The translations under genes were made by a program, and so were the position numbers. The notes beneath the pieces were generated by a model that saw nothing but the letters and a program-made list of their open reading frames with translations, was not told where the DNA came from and searched no databases. From contig DNVQ01000041.1 in the NCBI GenBank assembly GCA_003507475.1, positions 3,059 through 8,685 on the forward strand: a DNA stretch of 5,627 nucleotides, given 5' to 3'. Positions within the stretch are counted from its first letter, which is position 1; every line of letters begins with the position of its first letter. This DNA is from Candidatus Moraniibacteriota bacterium. Lineage in GTDB: Bacteria > Patescibacteriota > Minisyncoccia > Moranbacterales > UBA9337. Below are positions 5,561 to 5,627 of the stretch, piece after piece.

Positions 5561-5627
5561 GTCTTTGCGAGGAGGGTATTCTCCCGACGCGGCAATCCAG
5601 GATTTCAAGTGGTAGTTTAGTAGCTTG
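5561..5627 (+). repeat. Palindromic GTCTTTGCGAGG repeat, copy 5 (cut by window end)
   Basis: It begins GTCTTTGCGAGGAGGG and includes GACGCGGCAATCCAGGATTT, matching the left half of copy 3. After about 5605 the sequence departs from the other copies, so the unit is either truncated or diverged, and its right end would lie beyond the window. An 8-bp direct repeat GTAGCTTG lies on both sides of this left half, at 5536-5543 and 5620-5627. Confidence 0.65.

Overview
The window (5,627 bp) is low-GC bacterial DNA with four complete protein genes, all on the + strand, and unusually repeat-rich gaps. The base composition, the small standalone genes, the lack of Shine-Dalgarno motifs and the two intergenic repeat types resemble genomes of the Patescibacteria/Candidate Phyla Radiation. 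That placement is an inference: no rRNA, tRNA or ribosomal protein gene is present to confirm it. TGA acts as a stop (end of the last gene), so the code looks like table 11 and not the UGA-glycine code of Gracilibacteria/Absconditabacteria.

Layout: (1) 18-74, a sigma70-like promoter (TTGGGA-N18-TATAAT) whose expected start site lies within two abutting 12-bp palindromes, a likely operator. (2) 93-1379, a family 1 glycoside hydrolase (beta-glycosidase) with both catalytic glutamates. (3) 1380-1540, an AT-rich repeat element with an internal inverted repeat. (4) 1538-1567, a second promoter with an extended -10. (5) 1611-2927, a LolD/MacB-type ABC ATPase with a C-terminal extension of about 200 residues that contains an internally duplicated module of about 60 residues. 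(6) 2928-3410, a 483-bp gap largely filled with copies of a GC-richer palindromic repeat. (7) 3411-4616, a MacB/FtsX-type four-helix permease, the natural partner of the ATPase. (8) 4617-4827, another AT-rich element plus another palindromic repeat. (9) 4828-5400, the gamma subunit of a pyruvate/2-oxoacid:ferredoxin oxidoreductase. (10) 5401-5627, a third AT-rich element and the left part of a further palindromic repeat cut by the window edge.

The ATPase and permease very probably form one membrane transporter or transmembrane mechanotransmission complex, although repeats separate their genes. The beta-glycosidase has its own promoter and putative operator and looks like an independently regulated sugar-release gene. 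The oxidoreductase gamma subunit would need alpha, beta and delta partners from outside the window. The most unusual points are the duplicated extension on the ATPase, the tandem operator-like palindromes, and the two repeat families that occupy almost all non-coding space.
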